64,000 bases of DNA from Bombardia bombarda (Eukaryota > Ascomycota > Sordariomycetes > Sordariales > Lasiosphaeriaceae), in NCBI GenBank assembly GCA_030512295.1, contig JAULSR010000002.1, positions 3,906,001 to 3,970,000 of the forward strand, written 5' to 3'. Made by a program: the position numbers and the translations under genes. Shown here one piece after another: positions 53,991 to 64,000 of this stretch (position 1 is the stretch's first letter; each line of letters opens with the position of its first letter). Under the pieces are notes generated by a model. The model saw only the letters and a program-made list of their open reading frames with translations. It was not told the origin of the DNA and made no database searches.

Positions 53991-55310
53991 CTATGTAGTG
54001 TACATACGACGAGAAGAAACTATTTCCTCAATCCACGGCAAAACCGTCTTGGTAACAATTTCATTATGATCTGCAGAGTTACAATGTCCCGTATTAGCTG
54101 CCATAGATAAACCAGAATAGTTCACATGAAACAAGATAGAACTAAACAATAGAAGAAATACAAACGTATACGTACTGATACACCAGCCGTGCGGTGTTCC
54201 ATGCTCGTCTATGAGCGCTCTCATCCTGACAGTGTCGTCCAGTCCATCTTGTGCCTGCGGTACACGGCCGTGGGAGGCTATTAATTCGTCTCGTGCATCA
54301 TCGGGGACCCAGGGATCCTGAATCACCCCAGCCAGCCAGCAGCATGTCAGTTACTTTCTGGTTCTGTCTATTTCACCAGCGGAGAAGGGGTGTATGCGCT
54401 GACCTTGCGTGCAAAATACAGGTAAAGAGAGACGTCATTGGGCCGGCCGCTGCCCCAAACCTTGTCGTCCCATTTGTCTTGAGTGATGCTCATCATCTCG
54501 TCTCGAGCGAGCCATCTACAGCATGAAGGAGGTTGTGGGCCGGCTGGTCAGAAGGTATTGCAATGCATATGAATGGAACAAGATAGAAGATGACGCTAAC
54601 AAGAGTGTTGACGACAGAAGCTAGGTAGGTGAGCTTAAGGATTGGCTAGGGATGGAGGAGAATCGTCAGATAGGCATGGAGCATTAGCCAAAAGGAAACC
54701 GCTCATATGGTTCCGCAGGGCAAAAAATGAATGAGTAGGAGAGTGCAACTGGGTGATGCAGGATAAGCGGGCAGCTTACAGTCAATATCATGCCGGCCGT
54801 CGACCGTGCGATGTTTGTGATTGTGGGGAAAAGCAAGATGCCGCCAGCGATGTTGATGCGGCCTCCTTGATCACCCATGATGACTTGGGGTCGCCGTCGC
54901 AGGATTTCCATTAGGATATATGCGCCAATAGAATGACCGATCAGAATCACCTGTACAGAGCTAGATGAAGAAACGGCGTTGACGTGTGAAAGGAGGTCGG
55001 CTCCGACAGCGAGGATGGTTTCCCGCAGACCTGCCGGCGACCCCTGTCTCGTCGGTTGCTGGTGGCCTGCCGTGGTCTCGAATCCTATAAGAGACTTGCC
55101 GCATATTCGTACCGATATACCATCGAAGGCATGGCTCTGTCGTAGCAAGGTGGCAAGGGCATATGCAAATGGCTTATACATGGAGATGAGACCAGGATTT
55201 CCAGGGAAAATGTAGATGAGCCATTCTCGCTGTTCTTTAGGCAAATACAGGTCGTCATTGTTTGGGGAGATATCGTGAACTACGGTATCTGTGTCGTCTG
55301 GTTGGCACAT
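53991..55310 (-). CDS. Lipid droplet-associated hydrolase (LDAH) family protein, one-base frame break
   Basis: Alpha/beta hydrolase of the LDAH family, proposed serine esterase or lipid-droplet protein. Exons: 54780..55310, 54404..54645, 54176..54317, 53991..54070 (introns 134, 86 and 105 bp), about 331 aa. The family motif WLIYIFPGNPGLISMYKPF comes first, the nucleophile elbow is GHSIGAYILMEILRR, and GGILLFPTITNIARSTAG follows. Exon 2 opens PILKLTYLASVV, matching the ATPLL-type segment of the family, and reads ARDEMMSITQDKWDD before GTCAGC. Inside exon 2 a single base is missing between LLHAV and RWLARDEM (near 54527-54531): 242 bp lie between phase-0 splice sites, so one base is required. 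This break is not in a homopolymer. The last exons carry DPWVPDD and the active-site His region HGTPHGWCI. Confidence 0.75.
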
Positions 55311-55734
55311 GGTGTGAGTTGAGAGCCGCGGAGCAGAAGAATGTTCCAGCTTTGATTGAGGTCTGCTAAAATATTTCTCGGGAGAAGATGACCAAGGCAA
55401 TCAAGGAAAACGCCATGACGCAATAGACACTGTTCACTTCCATCCAAGCTTCAGGCCAGCCTCGACCCGGAGTTTGTGCTTGCTTTGCAACGGGACCACG
55501 GTATTTGGCCAAAGGCAGCATGGCCGAGAGCGTGGTAACCAAGAAATGAGGCGAAATTGCTGCAATGACCAAGGTATAGTATGGTAGCATAGAAATTCGA
55601 AGGTGGCACATGACTTCCAATACTCAGTGAAACATAAAAAATGGAATATCTTATGTAATTACCTGTAGAAATGCAACAGAAGATGAATCCAAAAAGAGGC
55701 AGTTAGCTATACTCATATCTTCCCTGCTCGTGAG
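55311..55734. other. Intergenic
   Basis: Upstream of the LDAH-like gene and downstream of the HET gene, both on the minus strand. Nothing specific is seen. Confidence 0.45.
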
Positions 55735-57973
55735 TTAGACAAGTTTAAATGTCTGTAATCGTACGCCACGTGCCTCCAAAGCCTCTACCGACATACGTGG
55801 ATCATGGTTCGCCATCTCACCGGTGCCAAGATTGACAAACCTCTCAAATATGGTCGGATCCCCCAGCTGTCTTTCGTATAATGCGCGATCCCAGTTATCA
55901 TGTGGTAGAGGTGCGAGCCTCGGGTCGTCTATTGTTCTCTCGCCCGTGGCGAGGTTGAAGAACCATTGACGGGCTCTGCCCAGGTTGTCTCCCGTGATAA
56001 TGGGGTGCCATGGACCGGGTATCGGCCCAAGCAGGCCGGCGGCGTCGGAGAGACCATAAATGTAGCATTCACCAACAACCTGGTAGAGGGAGGTATCTGG
56101 AGACTCTGGAGTCCGGGGACGCAAGAGGATAGGAGCATTCGTCCCGAGCAACAGACAAATAGCATCGCCTGGTGGGGTACCTTTTTAGTAATGGCTTTCT
56201 CGACCGCGCTTTGGTAAACTGGTACTGAATAGGTAGGTACTTACCAGCCTCAACGCCAGCTGGCGCTGTCCCAAAATGCCCGTCTTCAGTCATAAAGAAG
56301 CGACGACCACGGATCTTTTGTATCAAATTAGCAGTCTCTCTCTCGAGATAGATAGGGTCATTCGAAGATTCAGGGCCGAGCTGAAGGATCTCGTCGAGGT
56401 AGTAGGTCCACTCCAAAACCGGCCAGAAATGCACATCCGGGTGTCGGAGATTGGTCCGATTCATGCAGAGTGTCAAGATAAAAGCCGTCTTTATGTCTTC
56501 ACCGCCGGGGTATGTAGTCCCCAAGTCTAGGGCAAGCTGTTGGTACCAGTCTTTTACTACCAGAAGCGTCTCCTCCTCCTGCTTTGGTGCTGCACTGCTG
56601 CTGACGGTCTTGACCGTGGAGTATAGTGTGCCCACCACCTCCAGCATCTCTGGCTCTTCATCGCGGTACGTGAACCATGCCCGAGAAATTCCGGTAGCCC
56701 ATTGCTCGCTCAATATGGGAGACGCGAACTCGGTCTTTGACCAGTCTGGTACCCACGACGGCCCTCCAATGGAACGGCCAGAGAGATCACAGTGTTTCAG
56801 AAGATCTAGGCGCTGCGTAGCGCGCGAGTGGGCCAGGAAAGCATCCTTGTATACGTCTCCCACTGGTCGTAAGTAGTTGACCACAATCTCGGACTTGAAG
56901 TATTCGGGCGTAATGCCTAGCAGCCCGTAGATCTTGTCCCTAGGATCGGCGCAACCTTTGCTTCGAGCAATGTCTAATATGTTGCTCATGGACTCACCTT
57001 CGTACCTGAGAAAGACGATATGGCGACATCGCTCTCGAAACTGCCTTGAGATGGTCGTGTCCTTGGCATGGAGACATGTAATGGCCAGCCAGAATTTGGC
57101 CCATGGAATCGAATCTTGGCCGCACTGTAAACGGCCGGTACGGCTGCCCAGCTTGATTTCTTGCCAGCACCAGAGCCGGTAGAACCACTGCCGTTCAACC
57201 AAGGCTGTGATGGCCTGCCAATCGCTCTCGCTAAACGACGGAGGGGTGTCATTTCTCCAGAGCCGAGGCTCTGTTGCATCCGGTGCGGCAATGGTGCGCC
57301 CACTAGTAGTGGATCGGAGTTGGTTGCCAACATGCCGCAGTGTTGCAAAGGCCTGCTGGCTGCCGTCTCCCTCATTGCCAAGCCAAGCCACTACTTGATG
57401 GGCGCGCGAGTAGATATCGGCCATGCGCTGTACCTGCTCGCTGCGCTCTTCCATGTCATCTTGGTTGATGCAGATGGCGTCTATCCATAGGACGCGAATA
57501 CCAGCAGGTAGACGCAAATGACGGAGGGCAGATGCCAGATTGGGGCGGATGCCTAACGCCTGGATGGGCTGCTCTGGATGAACTTGGATCTCTGCAAACT
57601 CGGACACGGCGGCGGTTCCCCATGTGTAGGATAAGGCGTCGTATTTTGGCTCGTACTCAGGCAGTTGTTGGCCGTGGTGTTCGGATTTGGAGGCCAGGAG
57701 GCGAGTTTCGCCGTTTGTGACGTTGAAGGCAATCAGGTCGCCTGCATCGGTCTCCTGAATGGACCAGGCCAATGGCAGTATGCCCTGGAGATGTTCGGCG
57801 AGCTCTACATTATGGTTGTCCTTCGGTGGAGGTGTCGGAGGAAGTGAAAGAGGGGCGTGTTCAATTCGAAAGCTGATGGGGTCAGCGAGATTCCCTGGCA
57901 GAAGGTGAACAAGGCGAATTTCTTCAATCGAGCCCTTAAGTGGCTGGTATTGATAAGTGGGAGGTCGGTTCAT
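55735..57973 (-). CDS. HET-domain (heterokaryon incompatibility) protein with WW-like C-terminal repeats
   Basis: Two exons, 56245..57973 and 55735..56168 (76-bp intron), 720 aa. The HET domain (about residues 115-290) has the three classic blocks: YDALSYTWG, LWIDAICINQDDMEERSEQV, and MADIYSRAHQVVAWLG. HET domains trigger cell death after fusion of unlike hyphae when paired with an incompatible partner. The usual C-terminal block, split by the intron, is present (VEAGDAICLLLGTNAPILLR). After it come two short motifs, WFFNLATGERTIDDPRL and RFVNLGTGEMANHDPRM, that resemble the core of a WW domain without its paired Trp. No NACHT, ankyrin or WD repeats are attached, so it is not a NOD-like receptor. 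Specific recognition partners cannot be inferred. Confidence 0.88.
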
Positions 57974-58291
57974 TTCTCAAGACGCCAAGAATTGCTGTGA
58001 TGGAACTGTCAATCAGACGAGATTATCGTGACTGCGATGAGAAACCGAATTTGGTGGCTTTGATTGTTTGGAGCCGACAATTTTGGCGGCCGTGTTCTAT
58101 TTTACGACCTGATGCGATGGACCACACCCAATGCCGGGCATGAACCCCCCCCCCCAGTGGGATAAAGACTTAAGACGCTAAACCTAATCCATGGCAGGGA
58201 AGGTGCTACCGACGTCAACAAATTTCCCCCGTGCAAAGTTGCTCAGAAATCCCTATCTTATTTAACAAAAAAAACTGCACATTGTCCAAGA
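57974..58291. other. Intergenic with a poly-C run
   Basis: Upstream of the HET gene and downstream of the FAD oxidase gene. A run of eleven C lies near 58145-58155. Confidence 0.5.
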
Positions 58292-59908
58292 TCACTCCTT
58301 GACGGCCGATATCTTGAACCCCCCAGGGCAGAGATGCTGGAACACACGGTTGGGATCATACTTGGCCGCCGCCTCCCTAATCCTGCTCACATTCTCCTCC
58401 CCATAGCTCTGCAGCACCTCCTGGCTCGGATTAGCATAATTGGCCGTGATCCAGCTCAGCAGGCCCCCACCGGGCACGGGGAGAGAGGCAGCGAAATCTC
58501 GCACGTCCTCGTAGAATTGACGGACGCGCGGATACGCCCAGGCCTCGAGCTCTGCGGTGCGCACCATGACGTGGGCGCCCCAGAGGATCCCGTCGACTCC
58601 ATTGTTCTCTATTCCCAGCACATTCCCCCCGGCGGCGACCGAGTGCTGCGAGAAGAGGCGGGGCAGCGGCTGGAAGATGCACTGCGTTTTGAAGTCGTGG
58701 TCGGCTATGTGCGCCTCCATGTCGGCCACCAGCTTTTCGTGCAGCTCGACGGCCTTAATGATGACGGATGCGTCGTTCTTGAGGGACATGGTGAACCAAA
58801 TACCGCTAATCAACATAGGGTAGATAGGAAGAGAGTCAGTCCACGATAGCTTACGCAGTTACCAATTCTCAATGCCGACACTTACCGATATCCTGTTGCC
58901 TGCTCAGTAGTCACCATCAGCTCCAGAATTGTCGTCTTCTTATACGAGGCGAACAGCTCAGGGAAGGCCAGCCACTTGCTGAAGATGGACGGCTTCTCAA
59001 CGCCGGCCATATTTGCATACAGGGCAGCAATGACGATACCCGGCTTTGGCTGGAGGTGCGCTACCATGCAGATCAGATTGCTATCGGGGTCATCAGCCAC
59101 CTTCTCCGTGAACTCGACAAACGCGTCAGCTGCCGCGGGCACGACGTCGACCGGCAGCATCGCACCGCCGCCCCATATCGACCCGCACCGAACAGCGCGC
59201 ATGGTGAGCGCCGTGACAATGCCAAAGTTGTTGCCGCCCCCCTTCAGCGTCAGGAAGAGGTCGCTGTGGTCGCCCCCAGCATCGGCCACGATGATGCGCC
59301 CATCGGCCAGGACCACCTCAAACTCAACAACCTGATCGCATGCGAAGCCATATCGGCCCGTGAACAGCGTGTTACCGCCGCCAAGGACCAGGCCCGCGAT
59401 GCCCACCGTTGCCTCACGCCCGCCAGCCACGGCCCGATCGAATTTAGCAAGCCGTTCGTACACCTTGCCATAAGTAGGATAACAGAGTCAACAAAAGCCG
59501 AGAACTAGACACGTTTGGAAAGTAGGTAAGAAAGCAGAAAAGACTCACCTGGCCCCATCGCGCACCAGGCCCGATTCGCACCGTCTCGCTCTCATTGTCG
59601 TATGAGATGGAGCCCATTTGCCCCAGGTCGATGGTCACCCCATTCTCAATGTTATTGCTCGGCCAGAAGTTGCACCCCCCGGACCGGACGGCAAACTTCT
59701 GACCTGCGGCCGCAAGGGCCTTGACGGCGCTGGCCACCTCGAGCGCCGAGCACGGCTGCAGGATACATGCTGGCCGGAGCTTGGCGCTGTTGCTCCAGTA
59801 CGAGTCGATGCGCACAGCGTACTCGGGGGAGGCTGGTAAGAGGATACGGGCTTCGAGCCCAGCTGCCTTGAGGCATTCCGCCTGCTCAGGTAGTGCTGTT
59901 GGTGCCAT
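58292..59908 (-). CDS. FAD-linked oxidase (PCMH plus berberine-bridge C-terminus)
   Basis: Flavoprotein oxidase of the FAD_binding_4/BBE type. Exons: 59549..59908, 58886..59463, 58292..58805 (introns 85 and 80 bp, phase-consistent), 483 aa. The N-terminal half has FAVRSGGCNFWPSNN and GVTIDLGQMGSISYD; the middle has LVLGGGNTLFTGRYGFACDQ and LKGGGNNFGIVTALT; the C-terminus has the BBE pattern SWITANYANPSQEVLQSYG and YDPNRVFQHLCPGGF. In most relatives the residue after RSGG is His and carries the covalent 8-alpha bond to FAD; here it is Cys79 (codon 59672-59674). No signal peptide is seen, so the enzyme is probably intracellular. Substrate unknown. A GMC oxidase lies 1.5 kb upstream on the same strand, but no synthase or transporter is near, so a biosynthetic cluster is not supported. 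Confidence 0.88.
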
Positions 59909-61398
59909 ACCTCCCTTTCGTGTTCTTCTTCTCTCTTGGAAAGGCAGCTGTCAAGGGGGGTGTCGCGGTTCTGTAAGTGAAATTGATTGTGGCACTGGAA
60001 GTGGTTATTCTCACTTAATGACTATGTTACTTGGCACGAGAACCTAGAACTAGACCGACCGTCTCTAGCTTCTGTCCGAGATACATGGAACTTCTGTTAA
60101 AGACAGATACCCCCGATCTCTAGAGTTAACGACATTCTGGTACCTAGATACTGTAACCGAGGATCACCAGAACCAACATCGTCCCGCGCCTCTTGAGAGC
60201 ATTCACCTTTTCATGACACGACAGCTACTACTGCTGCGACTGTTGCTTTCAGCGATGACCGCGTCTGTCGATGTGCATTCTGTGCCTTAAACTCGCCATC
60301 GACAATAATATCTACCGATTGATGAAGAGCTGTGACCCCGCATAGTAACGCCAGATGTGCCTCCCACGGGTGCCAACCGATTCTCCGTTCCAATTTGGCA
60401 GGTGTGTGTTTATGTGCCTTGAGCTTGCGTATGCATGCTGGAAAAAAAGAAAGAAAAGCTGGCGAGACAAAACAAAAGAGGACCACCTGACATGGATGGA
60501 ACTAGATCGAGATGGGATATGCTCATCTGCACTCCCCTTGTCAATGAGTAAATAAAGCCGTTCCAGTCTGTGCTCTCCCCCACGCAAGCGGTGCTGTGCC
60601 TCTCGTATATTCCATGGCGATACTACTCTGTACGTTGGTGTGTATGCACATAGCATTTATACTGTGTAGCAAGTGTTGTGTACGACATGTTTCTGCACTT
60701 CATATGTCTGCGCCGTATTGGGTGCATATTCGGTGAGCCCGCGGTTCCGGATTGTGTCCGTTGCCCGCTCCAGGGTCGATACCTAGGTACCTTTATACCT
60801 ATATAGTAGGATAACCAAGAAGCGTTGACCAACACCCACCTTCCATCATGACCACAGGTTCGTGCGTCGGCTAGTTGGTGTGTATTAAACTTGTGCGAAG
60901 ATATTTATCGCCTACCTGGGCTAATACTACCTTACCTACCGACGCAGATAGCTGCTTCCGAGTACGACTATATGTATCATAGGGCGAAAAAGACGATGCA
61001 GACTGGAAAGGCCAAGTCAGTGAATGATACTAGAACATCACAATGTAGGACACTTGAGGTTACACTTAGGTACAACTTGATGTGCCCATACTCTTCTGGA
61101 TCTTCGAAGTCGTTGTCTACGTACAACGCTAGGACGGACTCATGGCCTTGGAACCGCCTAACTGCGTACCTTTACACATTTTATCATAGTACATAAGGTA
61201 TATGTGTCTAACAGATCAGTCCCGGTAGCCTTATCATTAGGGGACTTACTGGTACGTAAATGGCATCGGTAATAATGTAGTGCTGCCTAGGTGTATTCGT
61301 GAAGTATGGACTACTGCTATCGGAAAGATCCCATATGTCGCTCACTCGCTCTGTCAAGCTGTACCCAGCTACCTACCTAGCTAGCTACGCAGCCCCAA
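59909..61398. other. Intergenic, no gene seen
   Basis: About 1.5 kb between the start of the FAD oxidase and the 3' end of the GMC gene, both minus-strand. Short ORFs only. No RNA gene or repeat seen. Confidence 0.45.
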
Positions 61399-63231
61399 TC
61401 AAGCCTGGCCAGGCCACAGACTCTCCTTGATCAAGCGCGCACCCATCTCGGCCACGCCATACACCACAGCCTGGGTATTGACCCTTGGCTCGATGGGCAC
61501 GATGCTTGCATCACACACCCTCAGGTTCGCAACCCCGTAGACCTTCAGCTCTTCATCGACCACGCCTCCCATCTCCCTCGGCATCATGGAGCACGTGCCG
61601 GTATAGTGGTGCGAACCTTTGGCCGTCTTCTGGACGTACTCTTTGGCTTTCTCCAGGTCGCCGAACCGCTCGCGCTCCGCCTGGCCGGGCTTGAAGTGCC
61701 GCGCCAGCGGCTCCGCGCGGCCGATGGCCTGCTCGGCAAAGCGCACGTGGCGCGCCAGAACCTCGAGATCCAGCGGGTGTGAAAGATAGCGTGGGTTGAC
61801 GGCCAGGCCGGTGTTGTTGCCGGCGTTGTTGGGGGAAGCCGAGGTGATGTGCACGGAGCCACGTGAAAGAGGATGAGCGAGCATCACGGCGACGGTAATG
61901 TGGTTTCCGGGCGCACGGTAGAATGGGTTGGGATCCTCAAAGGCAGTGAAGGCAGGCCCGATGATGTAGTTTGCCGAGGCGTCGGTGGGCGACGAGAGCA
62001 CAGAGCGGACATATGACTCGTGCGAGGCGGCGAAGGCAGGCGTGGTTGGTGCCTGCGGCGGTACGGCTGCCGATGTCGCGAGATGCTTTCCGACCAGCTG
62101 GTCAAGGTCCTGCTTTCCCTCGTCCGTCTGGATACCGGGGAAAGGGAGCTGGGCTGACGCAATGATACTGCTGCTACCAAGAGGGCCAGTGAATTTCGCG
62201 TAGGCCTCCATGGCCGCCTTCATGGCCTGAGGCTCCTGCCGGAAAAACGGATCCAGGGTCGGGACATCGTCGGGGACAGAGAAGACGACGCCGGTGTAGA
62301 CGTGGTTTTGGAGATTTTCTCCCACGTGCGGGTTGTTGACGACAGTTTCGATGCCAAGGCTCTCGAGTAGGGCCGCATCGCCAACGCCAGAGAGCTCGAG
62401 CAGTCGCGGCGAGTTAATGGTGCCTGCAGCGAGTATCACCTCTCTGCGAGCACCGAAGAGTCGGGTCTCGCCGTCTTTGGTGGTGACCTGGATGCCTTCG
62501 GCAATCTTGTCTCCAGAGCTCGCGTCTGAGCCGCCCTTGCTGAACAAGATCTTAGTCACGTTTGTCTCGGTGAGCACAGTCAAGTTGGCGCGGTCTCGAG
62601 CTGGGCCGAGGTATGCATTTGCTGAGAAGCATCTCTGCTTGGTAGCCGGATAGACCGACTCGGGATGTGGGAATGGGCCACAGACTCGGCCGGAGAAGGG
62701 GTCGTTCAGGGGAAAGCCGAGAGTGTCCAGCGCGTCTATCCAAGCCGTGGTCCACATGCCCTCGGGTTCGGAAACATGAGCGGCAAGCTGAAGCGGGCCA
62801 TCACCCTGGGTAGGGCCAGAGGGTGGGTGGAAGGTGTAGGACTTTTTGACAGCCGCGCTGAAGGTGTCGAAGTCCCACCCCTTGTTGCCAAGGTGAGCCC
62901 ATGCATCAACGTTTGTCTGGGATGTCGGGGTGAAGAGAAAACTGTTGATGCCACTGGAACCACCCAGGAGGCGGCCTTGGGGGAACGTAAGCACCGTGTT
63001 GCCGAGCCCTTCCTGAGGAACTGTCTGGAAGGCCCAATCCAGCGGACTACCGGGGAGCGACAGCATCGGCCACATGGCAGGCGTCAAGACCTGGGGGTTG
63101 GCTAGCTGGTCTTGGCCTGATTCGACAACAAGCACCTGGACACTTGGATCCTCGGACAGGCGCGCAGCAAGTACAAGACCCGCCGTGCCACCACCGACGA
63201 TGACAACATCGTAGCTCTCAGAGTAAGACAT
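61399..63231 (-). CDS. GMC oxidoreductase (choline dehydrogenase/aryl-alcohol-oxidase-like)
   Basis: Single-exon ORF of 610 aa, normal length. Starts with the FAD-binding fold YDVVIVGGGTAGLVLAARLS, then the signature 1 region FPQGRLLGGSSGINSFLF and signature 2 REVILAAGTINSPRLLELSG. The C-terminal catalytic region has GSHHYTGTCSMM with the active-site His, then GVANLRVCDASIVPIEPRVN, where the second catalytic residue is Asn as in many family members. No signal peptide, so it is probably intracellular, unlike secreted lignocellulose-acting GMC enzymes. GMC enzymes oxidise alcohols or sugars with oxygen or another acceptor; the substrate cannot be read from sequence. No introns are needed. Confidence 0.92.
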   Translation of the reverse strand: MSYSESYDVVIVGGGTAGLVLAARLSEDPSVQVLVVESGQDQLANPQVLTPAMWPMLSLPGSPLDWAFQTVPQEGLGNTVLTFPQGRLLGGSSGINSFLFTPTSQTNVDAWAHLGNKGWDFDTFSAAVKKSYTFHPPSGPTQGDGPLQLAAHVSEPEGMWTTAWIDALDTLGFPLNDPFSGRVCGPFPHPESVYPATKQRCFSANAYLGPARDRANLTVLTETNVTKILFSKGGSDASSGDKIAEGIQVTTKDGETRLFGARREVILAAGTINSPRLLELSGVGDAALLESLGIETVVNNPHVGENLQNHVYTGVVFSVPDDVPTLDPFFRQEPQAMKAAMEAYAKFTGPLGSSSIIASAQLPFPGIQTDEGKQDLDQLVGKHLATSAAVPPQAPTTPAFAASHESYVRSVLSSPTDASANYIIGPAFTAFEDPNPFYRAPGNHITVAVMLAHPLSRGSVHITSASPNNAGNNTGLAVNPRYLSHPLDLEVLARHVRFAEQAIGRAEPLARHFKPGQAERERFGDLEKAKEYVQKTAKGSHHYTGTCSMMPREMGGVVDEELKVYGVANLRVCDASIVPIEPRVNTQAVVYGVAEMGARLIKESLWPGQA

Positions 63232-64000
63232 GGTTGCTTCGACAACAACCTAAATGCTGCTCGGGTGGTGATGGTATGTTTGATGTGAAATTGAATCAGA
63301 AAGAATACCTTGTGAAGTTAATGGGAAAGATGGGAGGGCAAGTTGAGAACGAGGATCTGGCGAGGTAGACAAATCGAGTGTGAAATAGCCCGGATCAAGG
63401 CATGATGAACATCAAAAGGGATGCAACAGAGGGGAGTTTGTCCAGGACACTGTGTTCCCGTGCGGGTACATACTTACTTCCGGGCGGCTTTGTCGTCTGG
63501 TGGTTCACGTCTTTGACGCCGCGTGGGCACACTATTCTAAGTGATGCCCCGCCTCCCCGCGCACATGCCTAAAGGGAGCGGCAACTCTTATTGGCCAGGT
63601 TTTGCATGTGCACGTTGATGTTTCGAGGCGGCACTGTTTTTGTGTAACTCGTCTATTCTTTTGTGGAATCTAGAGTGGAAGTTCAAGCTTGGTTGGCACG
63701 TCGCGTCGGAATTGTCAAAATCCGAGGGGCGCCGTTTCCTTCTTCCGGCATATTCGGATGGGCAAGGAGGTGGGGTGGGAGAGGGGAAAGCAAAAGACCA
63801 ACTCTCATTCTCTCTGTTGGGAAGCTGCGACTGACACAGTGTGTCCCTTCCCACAGATAGATCCTTGTGCGACATAGCCGGCACAAAATGATCCACCCCT
63901 CCCTGACCACCAAAACAAGGTCTCTTTGCAAGATAGTGACAGGCATAGAACATGAATGTAGCCTTGCACATAAATGTAAGACAAGAAAATCCTTCAGACT
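63232..64000. other. Upstream region of the GMC gene to the window edge
   Basis: No supported gene. Short overlapping ORFs from about 63590 on both strands have no protein-like features. Confidence 0.45.

Noticed and set aside
53960..53992. tRNA-like B-box (TTCGAGTC) on the minus strand
   Set aside because: No T-stem pairing and no matching acceptor stem or A box upstream; it lies at the end of the LDAH-like coding region.
58292..63231. Biosynthetic gene cluster formed by the FAD-linked oxidase and the GMC oxidoreductase
   Set aside because: The two genes are 1.5 kb apart but there is no backbone synthase, transporter or regulator next to them in the window.

Overview
The window is nuclear DNA of a filamentous ascomycete (Pezizomycotina, most likely a Sordariomycete). 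The evidence is compact multi-exon genes with short GT-AG introns (about 57-206 bp), fungal families (HET domain, DUF3716, Cdc4, GPI16, LUC7, GMPPA-like), and a Fot1/Pot2-type pogo transposon. All calls come from reading translations, splice sites and repeats by eye; no database search was run.

Layout. 0-9 kb: 3' end of proteasome subunit alpha-4, a lipid phosphate phosphatase with a one-base frame break, a secreted Pro/Ser-rich protein, and the Cdc4 F-box/WD40 ubiquitin-ligase subunit. 12-18 kb: a dynamin/Mx-like GTPase and a GDP-mannose pyrophosphorylase alpha-like protein. 20-30 kb: a BTB protein, a broken membrane-protein gene, an arrestin-like protein, a six-exon gene with three repeated C2H2-like fingers plus DUF3716, and a nucleoside deoxyribosyltransferase-like protein. 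30.6-33.5 kb: cysteinyl-tRNA synthetase with two in-frame starts suited to mitochondrial and cytosolic forms.

33.5-46.0 kb is an accessory island between two housekeeping genes (cysteinyl-tRNA synthetase and GPI16). It contains a two-gene convergent module that I do not recognise: family A (Ala-rich helical protein with a PPPxY motif) facing family B (a predicted single-pass membrane protein with a Gln-rich coiled-coil tail). The module occurs as a mirror-image pair, A> <B ... B> <A, plus a decayed third copy. A 1,862-bp Fot1/Pot2-like transposon sits between A and B of the left copy. Inverted repeats, 15-bp minisatellites and microsatellites fill the rest. This is the most unusual part of the window.

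46-64 kb: GPI16/PIG-T (GPI transamidase), LUC7 (U1 snRNP), an RGG-rich coiled-coil protein with frame lesions, a lipid-droplet hydrolase-like protein, a HET-domain protein with WW-like repeats, an FAD-linked oxidase with Cys where the FAD-binding His is expected, and a GMC oxidoreductase.

A recurring feature is one-base frame breaks, several in homopolymers, that interrupt otherwise good reading frames. They may be assembly undercalls. Other stops (TAG TAG in the membrane-protein remnant, CAA to TAA in the transposase) fit C-to-T changes at CpA, the pattern of repeat-induced point mutation.
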